A stretch of 64,000 nt of DNA, taken from Pontibacter korlensis. Lineage in GTDB: Bacteria; Bacteroidota; Bacteroidia; Cytophagales; Hymenobacteraceae. Numbering within the stretch: the stretch's first letter is position 1; each line of letters starts with the position of its first letter. The stretch lies in contig NZ_CP009621.1 in the NCBI RefSeq assembly GCF_000973725.1, positions 4,457,001-4,521,000 of the forward strand, written 5' to 3'. Positions 51,975-60,110 of this stretch are shown here, piece after piece. Made by a program: the position numbers and the translations under genes. The notes below the pieces were generated by a model. It did no database searches, was not told where the DNA came from, and worked only from the letters and a program-made list of their open reading frames with translations.

Positions 51975-52160
51975 AATGGACAAAAGGTTCATCTTCCGGG
52001 CCTACGCTCACATCTGATACGAGGTCGTGCCTGCGGATGGGGCAGCCTCTAGGTACTGTGCTGGCTTTCAAGATGAAGAGAAAGGGAAGGGGTTCCTTGG
52101 GAGCGACATCTTAAAAGTGTCTAGCTGTCACACTTGTTCCTTCCCTTTCTCTTAGCTTAC
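51975..52160 (-). ncRNA. Candidate IS110 bridge RNA region
   Basis: The 200 bases before the IS110 transposase contain a perfect 15-bp stem (AAGAGAAAGGGAAGG at 52076-52090 with its complement at 52139-52153). Its 48-base loop holds a second hairpin (AAGTGT/ACACTT). Position, length and structure agree with IS110 bridge RNAs; I have not matched guide loops to the target and donor flanks. Confidence 0.4.
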
Positions 52161-53288
52161 GGATAAGAGCCTGGTGAAATTGCACTTATCGGTATACTGC
52201 CAAAGATATGAGCTGAAACGGTCTGCCCGACCGCCTTTTTTCTTATATTACTAGCTGCGTTCACATCCCTGTCCAGGACATGTCCGTTAGCTCTGGGTCC
52301 AATACCTGTCTGATAGTTTCAGGTCGGTGTTACGCCAACCACAAACCCAGCAGTCCTGAGAAGTATGGTTTGGGGCTACCTTCACAAGCTCCCGACCATA
52401 CCATTTGGACTTGTAGGCTAACTTCTGCACGAACTGATACCATCCAGCGTCCGATATTGATTTGGCTAACTTGTGGTTCTGAACCATATGCTGTATTTGA
52501 AGCTGTTCAACAACAATCGCTTGGCTCTCGCGAATGAGTTGCGTGCTGAGTTTATGGTGGAAGTCCTTGCGGGTGTTGCTCACTTTCTGGTGCAGCCTGG
52601 CAAGTTTGCCGGCAGCCTTTCGCCTGTTGCTGCCACCTTTCTTCTTCCTCGATACAGCACGTTGCGCTCTCCTTAACTGGTGCTGATAGCGGTATAGGTG
52701 TTTAGGATTGTCTACAACAACACCATCAGACGTGACAACGAAGGATTTTATACCGACATCCAAGCCTACCACATTGCTTATCTGTGGTAGTCGCTCAATA
52801 TCCACCTCACAGCATAGCGTCACATACCACCCATCTGCTTCCTTGACAACGCTGGCTGTCCTGATAACCCCCTGCACATCCTGTGACTTGCGATATTTCA
52901 CCTTGCCTATCCTGGGCAGTTGTACGGTACTTGTATTTTGATGCAGCTTCACCCCCTGCTTGTAGGTGAACGAGCGATACTGGCGAACCTGGGGAATCCC
53001 TTGCCTTGCTTGAAAAAACCATCGTAGGATTTGAACAACCTATCAGTTACTTCCTGCAGTGTCTAAAGAGTGCACGCACCCGATCCATTCCACGTCCCTG
53101 GCGATAGCAGAGAGCTCTTGCTGCATCTGGTTCTTGCCGATGGAAAGCTGGTGGTTCGAGTAGAGTTGCCTCTTGTAGTCCAGACACAGGTTATAGACAT
53201 ACCGGCACGAGCCGAGCCACTGCGCAAAAGCCTGTGCCTGCGCCCTGGTGGGTTTGAGTCGGAAGCGGTATGTCTTGATCTGGTTCAC
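52152..53288 (-). pseudogene. tnpB: tnpB remnant with at least three frameshifts
   Basis: TnpB is the RNA-guided nuclease ancestor of Cas12. The GTG at 53288 overlaps the tnpA stop. Piece one (53288 to about 53075) has the N-terminal TYRFRLKPTRAQAQAFAQWLG. The frame then shifts to read TLQEVTDRLFKSYDGFF, and shifts again near 52990 to the main part. That part holds RuvC Asp in VVGLDVGIKSF, Glu in IVVEQLQIQHM, and half the zinc finger (CWVCGW). A third shift near 52300 separates the last Asp (LDRDVNAASNIRKK) from the rest, and the second CxxC pair is lost. It cannot make an active protein. Confidence 0.85.
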
Positions 53289-53688
53289 TGGTTCTTCTGG
53301 TCTTCCATGTACTTTTTAACAGTTGCTTCTGATATGTGCCCCACCGACTCAACGTAGTAGCTTCGTGTCCACAGCGTAGGCAGTTTCGGGGAACTCGCTG
53401 CGTAGCTTGAATGAAGTGTAGCCTTTAAGCTGCGCCACGATGAATGGCGGTGCAGCGGCTGGTGATGCTTTGACCAGCAGGTGAACGTGGTCTGGCATCA
53501 CTTCCATTTTCTCTATCACCAAACCCAACTCACCAGCTTTCTCCATCAGCAGTTCTTTCAGGCGAAGTTCTATAGCACCTGTGAGCACCTTTCGTCTGAA
53601 CTTCGGACACCATGTCAGATGGTAGCCGAAATGGTAGACTCCAGGTGGATGAAGTTTTCCAGCGTTTCGGTTTGACTTCCTTCATCAT
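53285..53688 (-). pseudogene. tnpA: IS200/IS605 tnpA (Y1 transposase) remnant
   Basis: The HUH motif (VMPDHVHLLVKA) and the core YHLTWCPKFRRKVLTGA are present, but the frame is broken twice. Near the start, one extra G after ATGATGAAG throws the ATG out of frame. Near the end, an extra C in a run (TTCCCC, about 53391) separates SEFP from the continuation PKLPTLWTRSYYVESVGH, which holds the catalytic Tyr in TVKKYMEDQ. Undoing each single-base change gives a normal Y1 transposase of about 134 residues, so the damage is recent. Confidence 0.82.
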
Positions 53689-53834
53689 ATAAATATAAGA
53701 AGAAAGTTATAAGAGTGTCAACAGTATACGTATTTTCCTTTTTCACCACATCGAGTGGTTCAAAAAGAAAACCAAATTCATCCCTTGGCTAAAGCCCCTA
53801 GTGCGAGGGCTTTCTTTGGCATTTAATCGTAAGA

Positions 53835-54167
53835 TTAAAAAATCATATCCAAAATGGCCGTGATAACAGCAAGCACCAAACTAAACAGAAGCGCCCAAAT
53901 AAAACCAGCTACATCGAAGCCAGCTATCAGCCAATCGGCCATCAAAATGATAACAGCATTAATGACGAGCAGAAAAAGGCCTAAGGTAAGTATGGTGACT
54001 GGTATTGTTAAGAACACAAGTACAGGGCGCACAATGGCGTTGAGCACAGCCAATACCAACGCCAGTATAAGTGCAGTTAAGAAACTATCAATCGATACAC
54101 CAGGCAGAATATAAGATGCCAGCATAGCAGCTGCGCCAGTTAACAGTAGTTTAATTACAAATCCCAT
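53835..54167 (-). CDS. Small 4-TM protein, phage holin IV superfamily (PF04020-like)
   Basis: A 110-residue membrane protein with four hydrophobic segments (LLLTGAAAMLASYILPG, LTALILALVLAVLNAIV, FLTIPVTILTLGLFLLVINAVIILM, FIWALLFSLVLAVITAIL). It is the short chromosomal type common in many bacteria and named after a mycobacteriophage holin; there is no lysis gene nearby, and a phage link is not implied. Function unknown. The IS605 left end lies immediately downstream. Confidence 0.82.
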   Translation of the reverse strand: MGFVIKLLLTGAAAMLASYILPGVSIDSFLTALILALVLAVLNAIVRPVLVFLTIPVTILTLGLFLLVINAVIILMADWLIAGFDVAGFIWALLFSLVLAVITAILDMIF

Positions 54168-54249
54168 AGTTTTGATTTTGCTTTAAATATAGATATTTAG
54201 CTATACTCCTATACGTTACATATTTAATTAAGATGAAAGTATACAACCT

Positions 54250-54289
54250 AAAAAAGTAATCCCCGCAAACCGAGGCCTACGGGGATTAC
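54250..54289 (-). terminator. Terminator of the speDE-speB operon
   Basis: GTAATCCCCG pairs with CGGGGATTAC (10-bp stem); on the minus strand it is followed by six T residues, 30 bases after the speB stop. Confidence 0.85.
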
Positions 54290-54319
54290 AAGATGCTCTG
54301 TTTATACTATAATTGGGTA

Positions 54320-55390
54320 CTAGAATTGAGCCTCCAGACGCTTTTGTGAAACAGCCATCCAGTTGCATAGCTTCATTAGTACACGAGCGCCAACGTTGCC
54401 ATTCCACTCGCTGTCTCCCGGAGCTACTTCGCAAAGGTCAAAGCCAATGATTTGGCGACCAGATTTTACTAATTGCTTTATCAGGTAAATAGCCTGCTCA
54501 AACTCCAAACCACCTGGCACTGGTGTGCCTGTACCAGGGCACAGCTTCGGATCAAGACCATCAATATCGAAACTGATGTATACTTTCTGCGGTAGCTGTG
54601 CAATGATCTTCTTACACTCCTTTTTCCAGCTGTCGCCGGCGTACATATTCTCCTTCAGAACAGCGTCGTAGAAAGTTGTTACGCGACCGTTAGACTGCTC
54701 CGCCAGGTCCGCTTCAGACTGCGCCAGGTCACGAATACCCACCTGTACCAGCTTCTTTACCTGTGGCAGCTTCAGAGCATTGAACATGATGGAGGCATGC
54801 GAGTATTCAAAGCCTTCGTAGGCATCACGAAGGTCAGCATGTGCATCTATCTGTAGAATCCCGTATTCCTCATGCTTTTCAGCCAGAGCATGCATCAAGC
54901 CCAACGGTGTGCTGTGGTCTCCGCCTAGTACGCCCACCAACTTGCCCTGCTCCAGGTAGGCCAGTGACTTTTGTTTTAACCACTGTAGTAGCTCATCACC
55001 TTTGGCAGTTACTTCTGCTGGCAAGTCTTCATACTCAGATTCTACTTCCTCCGGACATCCTGCTTCTAGCCATTTGATATATGCATCAGCTTTCTCACGC
55101 AGTGCTTCGCTAGTAGCAGCCCATTCATCAGAGATTTCCTCCATCGCAATGCCAAGCTTCCAGGCATCTTTCACACCTGGCTCGTATAAATCCAGCTGTG
55201 GGGATGCATCTTTGATAGCCTGCGGTCCTTGTGCAGTACCAGCGCTGTATGAAACGGTCACCTCCCAAGGTATAGGAACAATAACAACCTCAGATTCCTC
55301 TATAGTAAAAGGTAAACCAAAGAGGCCACCACTAATATCTCCTACACCATTTGGGTCGAAGTTCTGTATCTTTTGTTCTTTGCTATTCAT
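54320..55390 (-). CDS. speB: Agmatinase (ureohydrolase family)
   Basis: A manganese ureohydrolase of 356 residues. The metal ligands are visible in LGGDHSTPLG, IDAHADLRDAYEG and SFDIDGLDPKLCPGTGTPVPGG. Its context, directly after a speD-speE fusion, favours agmatinase (agmatine to putrescine and urea) over arginase or formimidoylglutamase. The ATG at 55390 overlaps the speDE stop by eight bases (ATGAATAG), implying translational coupling; an ATG at 55417 would overlap by 35. An insert of about 50 acidic residues (about 95-145) is larger than in E. coli SpeB. Confidence 0.88.
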   Translation of the reverse strand: MNSKEQKIQNFDPNGVGDISGGLFGLPFTIEESEVVIVPIPWEVTVSYSAGTAQGPQAIKDASPQLDLYEPGVKDAWKLGIAMEEISDEWAATSEALREKADAYIKWLEAGCPEEVESEYEDLPAEVTAKGDELLQWLKQKSLAYLEQGKLVGVLGGDHSTPLGLMHALAEKHEEYGILQIDAHADLRDAYEGFEYSHASIMFNALKLPQVKKLVQVGIRDLAQSEADLAEQSNGRVTTFYDAVLKENMYAGDSWKKECKKIIAQLPQKVYISFDIDGLDPKLCPGTGTPVPGGLEFEQAIYLIKQLVKSGRQIIGFDLCEVAPGDSEWNGNVGARVLMKLCNWMAVSQKRLEAQF

Positions 55391-56714
55391 TTGTGGGCTC
55401 TGCTGAGTGTGCTTCAATTGCTTCTTTGGAACCGCTGTTTAGTAGCTCCTTCACAAAGTTTGGTAGGGCAAAAGCAGCAGTGTGAATTTCTTCATTGTAG
55501 TACTTTAAGCCTTGCTCCTGAGAGAACTTGGCAGCCGCCTCACGATCAAAGTTCAGAGGGTGCGAATTTCCTTTAGATGAGTAGGAGAAGCTCCAGGTAC
55601 CTGTAGGATACGTTGGGATAGCTGCCAGGTAGCAGTGTACTTTACCCTCTCCAAAGATCTGCTTATAAGTATCGTAAATCTCTACGAATACGCCACTGTT
55701 GAAGCGTGGAGACTCTGATTGAGTGATCATAACTCCATCAGGTGTCAGGCAGCGGTGGACTTGACTATAGAATTCTGCAGTGAATAAGCCTTCGCCTGGT
55801 CCAACAGGGTCGGCAGAGTCTACTATTATCAGGTCATAACGGCCGTCTTCGCATTCATTGATATACTTGATACCGTCTTCTACCAGCAGGTTCAGGCGCG
55901 GGTTATCAAATGCCACAGCTGTTTCTGGTAAGTGAAGTTTGCAGGCCTCAATTACCAACTCGTCTATCTCAACAAGTGTAACTTCCTCTAGTTGCTCATG
56001 GCGAAGCAGTTCACGGACAGTACCGCCATCACCACCACCTATCACTAGCGCACGCTTCGCTTTAGTATGGCTGAACATTGGCACATGCGTAATCATTTCG
56101 TGATACACATACTCATCCTTCTGTGTGCACATCACCATACCATCCAACGTCAGCATGTTGCCATACGCCAAAGTCTCGTATATTTCTACACGCTGGTAAG
56201 GAGAGTCCTTTTTATACAGCTGGTTACCGGAGTGCTTCAGCGACAGAGCGATATTTTCATCGCGCTCCGTAAACCACACATCACGCGTAATGGTACCAAC
56301 TTCCTCCTCTGGTTTAGGCGAGACGTCGCGTAGCGAATCCAGATTAAAGTCGTTGCGTTTGAGCAGGCTCAGCTGGCCGCGTCGCAGTTCCATTGAAGAA
56401 CCGTGTCCTGCCTGGAAAGCTTCTTTCAGGTAGTTATAAGATACCCACGGATCCACGGAATCACCGCAAGTGAATAGGTCTACAGCGGCATAACCATACT
56501 CTGGCCATGTGTGTATAGCCAGGTGGCTTTCCTGAATCACCACCACACCAGAAACACCATATGGCGAGAAGTGGTGAAACGTACTGTTGATGACAGTGGC
56601 ACCGGCCGTTTCGGCAGCTGCAACCATGCTGTTCTCTATGTGAACAACGTCATTCATCAGCTCAGGAGAGCAATCGTAAAATTCAACTAAAATGTGTCTG
56701 CCTAAAGCGTTCAT
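55383..56714 (-). CDS. speDE: Fusion of S-adenosylmethionine decarboxylase and spermidine synthase
   Basis: Two polyamine enzymes in one 443-residue chain. Residues about 1-130 are a pyruvoyl-type AdoMet decarboxylase proenzyme with the self-cleavage Ser in VIQESHLAIHTWPEYGYAAVD. Residues about 150-430 are spermidine synthase with the substrate-binding GGGDGGTVREL, the Asp pair in DLIIVDSADPVGPGEGLF, and Tyr-rich loops. Decarboxylated AdoMet would be passed to putrescine made by the next gene. The proenzyme must still cut itself, which would release the N-terminal beta chain and leave the alpha chain fused to the synthase. The ATG at 56714 (MNALGRHILVEF) is preferred over 56780. Confidence 0.9.
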   Translation of the reverse strand: MNALGRHILVEFYDCSPELMNDVVHIENSMVAAAETAGATVINSTFHHFSPYGVSGVVVIQESHLAIHTWPEYGYAAVDLFTCGDSVDPWVSYNYLKEAFQAGHGSSMELRRGQLSLLKRNDFNLDSLRDVSPKPEEEVGTITRDVWFTERDENIALSLKHSGNQLYKKDSPYQRVEIYETLAYGNMLTLDGMVMCTQKDEYVYHEMITHVPMFSHTKAKRALVIGGGDGGTVRELLRHEQLEEVTLVEIDELVIEACKLHLPETAVAFDNPRLNLLVEDGIKYINECEDGRYDLIIVDSADPVGPGEGLFTAEFYSQVHRCLTPDGVMITQSESPRFNSGVFVEIYDTYKQIFGEGKVHCYLAAIPTYPTGTWSFSYSSKGNSHPLNFDREAAAKFSQEQGLKYYNEEIHTAAFALPNFVKELLNSGSKEAIEAHSAEPTNE

Positions 56715-56777
56715 CAATGGGTATAGAAGGTTTATAAAATGATAAGATGGCAAAAAAACGAAATCTGCCTCTATTAT

Positions 56778-56785
56778 CAAAAGTA
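56778..56785 (-). promoter_or_regulatory. Candidate -7 box for speDE
   Basis: On the minus strand TACTTTTG fits TAnnTTTG, 64 bases before the speDE start. No good -33 partner at the usual distance. Confidence 0.35.
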
Positions 56786-56884
56786 AAACATCAGCACCAA
56801 CTTATACTTAATTGTCAGCCAATGTGTTAGTAATTTATACCTATTGTTGCTTAAATGATGCCTCAGACGACGTGAGGGCAATTT

Positions 56885-57691
56885 TTAATCCAGCTCCTGC
56901 CGCACGATATACGCCACCTTGTTTTCCTCACTCATATCCTCGAACACACCGAACGCACTGCCAAGTCTGTTAAACTCACTTAACAGGCTAAACTGCGCTA
57001 CATGGTAAATTAAAAACAGCTCTGATTGAGTAAAATTCGCTTTGGTGATAAAGCTGTAGTATTCACCCTGGTCCTGTGTCTCTGCCTTGTATCGCTGAAT
57101 CAGCTTAAAAAGTACACTAAGGTTCTTCAGGTACGGGTTGAGAGAGTTCTGATAAAATGTAAAATGATAGGTAAAGTAGTCTTGAAAGATGCTTAGCAGC
57201 TCCTGCTCTGTTTTCTCATTTGCTTCAAGGCTTCTAACTTTCTGTACAAAAGAAGTAAGCACCTTCTCCTGAAAGAAAACAAAGAAGTTAGAGCCACGCC
57301 AGGCACTCTGATTTATATCATAAGCGACCAGCGAGTCGATAATGTCGTTGTGCTTTTGGATGAAGCTGATGTACAGCGTAGAAAAGTTTTGCTGCTGAAA
57401 GATCTTTTGCGTCTTATGCAGTTCGAAGCGCTGCAGCTCAAACTCTCGCTTTTGGTAGGTGAGTGTGGCAAAGAACAGAAATACTCCCGCAAGGGCCCAG
57501 AGCGAACCCACAATGCCACCTATAAACTCCCCGTACTGCCCGAACACCCCTTCCCTGTCTGCTGGGTCGAGGTACAGTTCTTTTACTAGATTAAACTTGA
57601 TAGTTCCCCAGACAAGCACAACCGCACCCAGTATAATCAGGGCATAACCGGTAATCTCATACTTGCTGAGCTTTTGTTTAGATTCTGACAT
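56885..57691 (-). CDS. Putative phage abortive infection protein (AbiC-like)
   Basis: A 268-residue membrane protein with the layout of the putAbiC family (PF16872). It has two N-terminal membrane segments (YALIILGAVVLVWGTIKF and IGGIVGSLWALAGVFLFFATLTY) and a charged coiled stretch (QKREFELQRFELHKTQKIFQQQNF). A cytoplasmic helical domain follows with NPYLKNLSVLFKLIQRYK and FTQSELFLIYHVAQF, the positions of the conserved YFRxLY...IxxFI and RAQLSxxEL blocks. It stands alone between the polyamine and chemotaxis operons. Family assignment is from recalled pattern, and an anti-phage role has not been shown for most members. Confidence 0.7.
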   Translation of the reverse strand: MSESKQKLSKYEITGYALIILGAVVLVWGTIKFNLVKELYLDPADREGVFGQYGEFIGGIVGSLWALAGVFLFFATLTYQKREFELQRFELHKTQKIFQQQNFSTLYISFIQKHNDIIDSLVAYDINQSAWRGSNFFVFFQEKVLTSFVQKVRSLEANEKTEQELLSIFQDYFTYHFTFYQNSLNPYLKNLSVLFKLIQRYKAETQDQGEYYSFITKANFTQSELFLIYHVAQFSLLSEFNRLGSAFGVFEDMSEENKVAYIVRQELD

Positions 57692-57784
57692 GTAAGAAGT
57701 ATAGCTCCATCTGTAATAGTGTGACCAACAACCTAATTATACCTTGCCACACCACCTGAATAAGCTACACTACTACAAATTGGC

Positions 57785-58465
57785 TCAGTCGGTTTCCATC
57801 AGGTTGTTCTTGCCTAAATCGAAAGTGCGGATTATGTCAATTATAGTAATGAAGGTTTTGGTGTCGAAGAACAGCAGCAGCGGTAACTCAACACTTCTGG
57901 AGTTATGGGTAAAGCGGGTAATTACAGTAAACACAAGCGGCTGGAACAGTGGATGCTGCACCAAAATATCTTTCAAAGAGTCTGCTATATGGCTTTTGGG
58001 GGCTTTAGGAGGAGATCCGTAGATGTTGGCTTTAAGAATATTGGCCAGTTGTGTTACCAGTGCACCTGTTATGATATTGCTGATTTCCAACAGCAGCGAC
58101 TCCTGCATAACCGAAAGTTCCCCTTTCTGCACATCTACCATTGAAAGGCACACTTCAGACAAACGAACAATATGATCATCAGAGAAGAGCATCAGGGTAG
58201 CACCATTAAAGTCACCTTTTATATCTGATTGTATGATCACATGGGTATCTTCATACTGGGCAACTAGCTCTAAAAGCTCCTTTACTTCTATTAACTGGAT
58301 GTCTGGCACCTTTAGCAGCACCTTGTCTTTTGCAATAGCCGCAAAAGAGTCTGCAGCCCTTGCCAGGCCGATGTTCAGAATCTCCTTGATAATATCTCTC
58401 TCTAACTCTGATATCTGAGTTTCCATCATCATAGTTGTCGTCTCGTTTGTGTTTCGCTTACCCAT
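57785..58465 (-). CDS. cheC: CheC-type chemotaxis phosphatase
   Basis: CheC removes phosphate from CheY-P. The 226-residue product has both helical active-site motifs, ERDIIKEILNIGLARAADSFAAI and SLLLEISNIITGALVTQLA, each with the Glu-x-x-Asn pair, which marks CheC rather than CheX or FliY. It starts four bases after cheA and is the last gene of the operon. CheC normally works with CheD, which is not in the window. Confidence 0.85.
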   Translation of the reverse strand: MGKRNTNETTTMMMETQISELERDIIKEILNIGLARAADSFAAIAKDKVLLKVPDIQLIEVKELLELVAQYEDTHVIIQSDIKGDFNGATLMLFSDDHIVRLSEVCLSMVDVQKGELSVMQESLLLEISNIITGALVTQLANILKANIYGSPPKAPKSHIADSLKDILVQHPLFQPLVFTVITRFTHNSRSVELPLLLFFDTKTFITIIDIIRTFDLGKNNLMETD

Positions 58466-58469
58466 CGCC

Positions 58470-60110
58470 TCACCCCTGCTTTCTTTGAATAAAGTAACGC
58501 GTCACTGCCGGCACATCCAACACCAGGCAAACCTTACCCGTGCCAAGCAATGTAACTCCCCCATAAATATCTATTTGGTCCAGCGGCTTACTCAGTGATT
58601 TTACCACGATATCCTGCTGCCTATACAATTTATCTACAATAAGCCCGAGCTTCCTGTTGTTGTAGGACACGATGATGATGTTCTGCACCTGTCCGTTAAG
58701 CCGGCTTTTGTCTCCAAGGTCCATAGTTGCCTCAGGGGCATTTAAGAGCTCGTTCAAGTATACTACCGTAACGGTCTCTCCTTTTAAGTTGGCGATGAGT
58801 ACGCCCCCGACCTCATGTAGTTCGTCCTTATCCAGCGACACTACCTGGTCGGTGTGTATAAGTGGAATAGCAAAATAAATACTATCCACTTCAAACAACA
58901 GTGCTCCTTTCACGGCAATCGAAGAGGGCAACTGCATTGAAAAGGTTGTTCCTTTGCCTTTTTGAGAATCAACAGAAATGCGGCCGCCAATGGAATCTAT
59001 AGCATTTTTCACTACATCCAACCCTACACCTCGGCCGGAGTACTCCGTTATTTCCTTAGCCGTTGAAAATCCTGGCTCAAACAAAAGAGACAACACCTCA
59101 TTGTCAGACATTCCTCTTGCCGCCTCAGCAGAAATAAGCTGCTTTTCAACTGCTGTGCGCTTCACCTGCTTCAGGTCTATGCCTCTACCATCATCTTGTA
59201 GCTTCAAAAGCACATTCTCCCGATCGCTCTGAGCCGCCAGTCTTAGCACTCCAACAGCACCTTTCCCTTTTGCCTGCCTCTCATCTGGTTTTTCCAGACC
59301 ATGCGTAATCGCATTTCGCACCAGGTGCAGCAGAGAGTCTGCCATAATCTGCAGGATATTCCTGTCGATCTGAATATCATGACCGATCAGTTCAAGGTTT
59401 ACCTCTTTCCCCTCAGCGGTAGCTACATCACGCACAATGCGCGGGAACTTGTTAAAGAGCGATCCTATATTTACTAGGCGCGCATCCATCACACTATACT
59501 GCAAATCCTCAGTTATGCGGTACAGGTGTGAACTCACGCTCTTGAGTTCATCGTTATTAAGGTCGCGGCTGATTGACAGAATTCTGTCCCGGTCAATCAT
59601 CAACTCACCCACCAAGTTCATCATGTGGTCAAGCTTTCTGATCTGAATATAAATCAGCTCTGAAAGCGCCAGATTCTTAGAAGTATTATACTTCTGTACC
59701 TTGGCTAGCTCGATGGTGCTGTCAGAAAGATTCTCGACAATAATGTCAAGGTTTCGCAGCAGCACCGGGTCAGGCTCCCCATAGTTTGGGTTGTCCACAT
59801 TGTGAATCAGCTCTCCAAGCAGGTCAATTCCGTCGAAGAGCACCCCTACCACTTCATCGCTAAAAGTCAGCTCTTTATTCCGGATAAGGCTAAAGGCTGT
59901 TTCCAGCTTGTGCGACACATCCGAGATCTGCAGGTATCCGATAGCTTTGGAGTTGGCTTTCAGGTTATGCAGCAAACGGAAAATCTCTGCCAGCGTCTCG
60001 TCGCTATCAGGTTCTTTCTCTAGTGTGCTGATATGCCTGTTGAGCGCATCAAAGTACTCCAGGGCCTCGGCTATAAATATTTCTTTATATTCCTGTTCTC
60101 TCGATTTCAT
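58470..60110 (-). CDS. cheA: CheA histidine kinase lacking a P2 domain
   Basis: The chemotaxis kinase, 546 residues. The P1 (Hpt) domain has the phosphorylated His48 in IFRLLHNLKANSKAIGY, where the usual HTLKG reads HNLKA. P3 dimerisation follows soon (about 165, RKLDHMMNLVGELM), so the CheY-binding P2 domain is missing. P4 has the N box HLVRNAITHGLEKPDER, DDGRGID, and the GRGVGLDVVK glycine loop; P5 is CheW-like. It overlaps the cheB-like gene by 26 bases. Loss of P2 is seen in other non-flagellar systems. Confidence 0.92.
   Translation of the reverse strand: MKSREQEYKEIFIAEALEYFDALNRHISTLEKEPDSDETLAEIFRLLHNLKANSKAIGYLQISDVSHKLETAFSLIRNKELTFSDEVVGVLFDGIDLLGELIHNVDNPNYGEPDPVLLRNLDIIVENLSDSTIELAKVQKYNTSKNLALSELIYIQIRKLDHMMNLVGELMIDRDRILSISRDLNNDELKSVSSHLYRITEDLQYSVMDARLVNIGSLFNKFPRIVRDVATAEGKEVNLELIGHDIQIDRNILQIMADSLLHLVRNAITHGLEKPDERQAKGKGAVGVLRLAAQSDRENVLLKLQDDGRGIDLKQVKRTAVEKQLISAEAARGMSDNEVLSLLFEPGFSTAKEITEYSGRGVGLDVVKNAIDSIGGRISVDSQKGKGTTFSMQLPSSIAVKGALLFEVDSIYFAIPLIHTDQVVSLDKDELHEVGGVLIANLKGETVTVVYLNELLNAPEATMDLGDKSRLNGQVQNIIIVSYNNRKLGLIVDKLYRQQDIVVKSLSKPLDQIDIYGGVTLLGTGKVCLVLDVPAVTRYFIQRKQG

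Larger units (their letters stand above)
50700..52160 (-). mobile_element. IS110-family element nested in the IS605 remnant
   Basis: One complete IS110 transposase with a 200-base non-coding stretch upstream, the arrangement of IS110 elements whose left end encodes a bridge RNA. It has no clear terminal inverted repeats, also typical. It separates the tnpB remnant (ending near 52152) from the IS605 right end. The borders given are estimates: I cannot see a duplicated core dinucleotide. Confidence 0.6.
50613..53818 (-). mobile_element. Decayed IS200/IS605 element, interrupted by an IS110 element
   Basis: tnpA and tnpB remnants overlap at 53285-53288 as usual for IS605. The right end at about 50618-50700 carries the sequence typical of TnpB elements next to the guide (CCCGCTAAAGCAGGTGGGATTC on the plus strand). 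The left end has hairpins at 53745-53759 (ACCAC/GTGGT) and 53791-53813 (AAAGCCC/GGGCTTT). An IS110 element separates tnpB from the right end. Exact borders are not certain. Confidence 0.65.

Noticed and set aside
53835..54167. Prophage lysis module
   Set aside because: The holin-type name comes from the family only; there is no endolysin, phage structural gene or integrase nearby.
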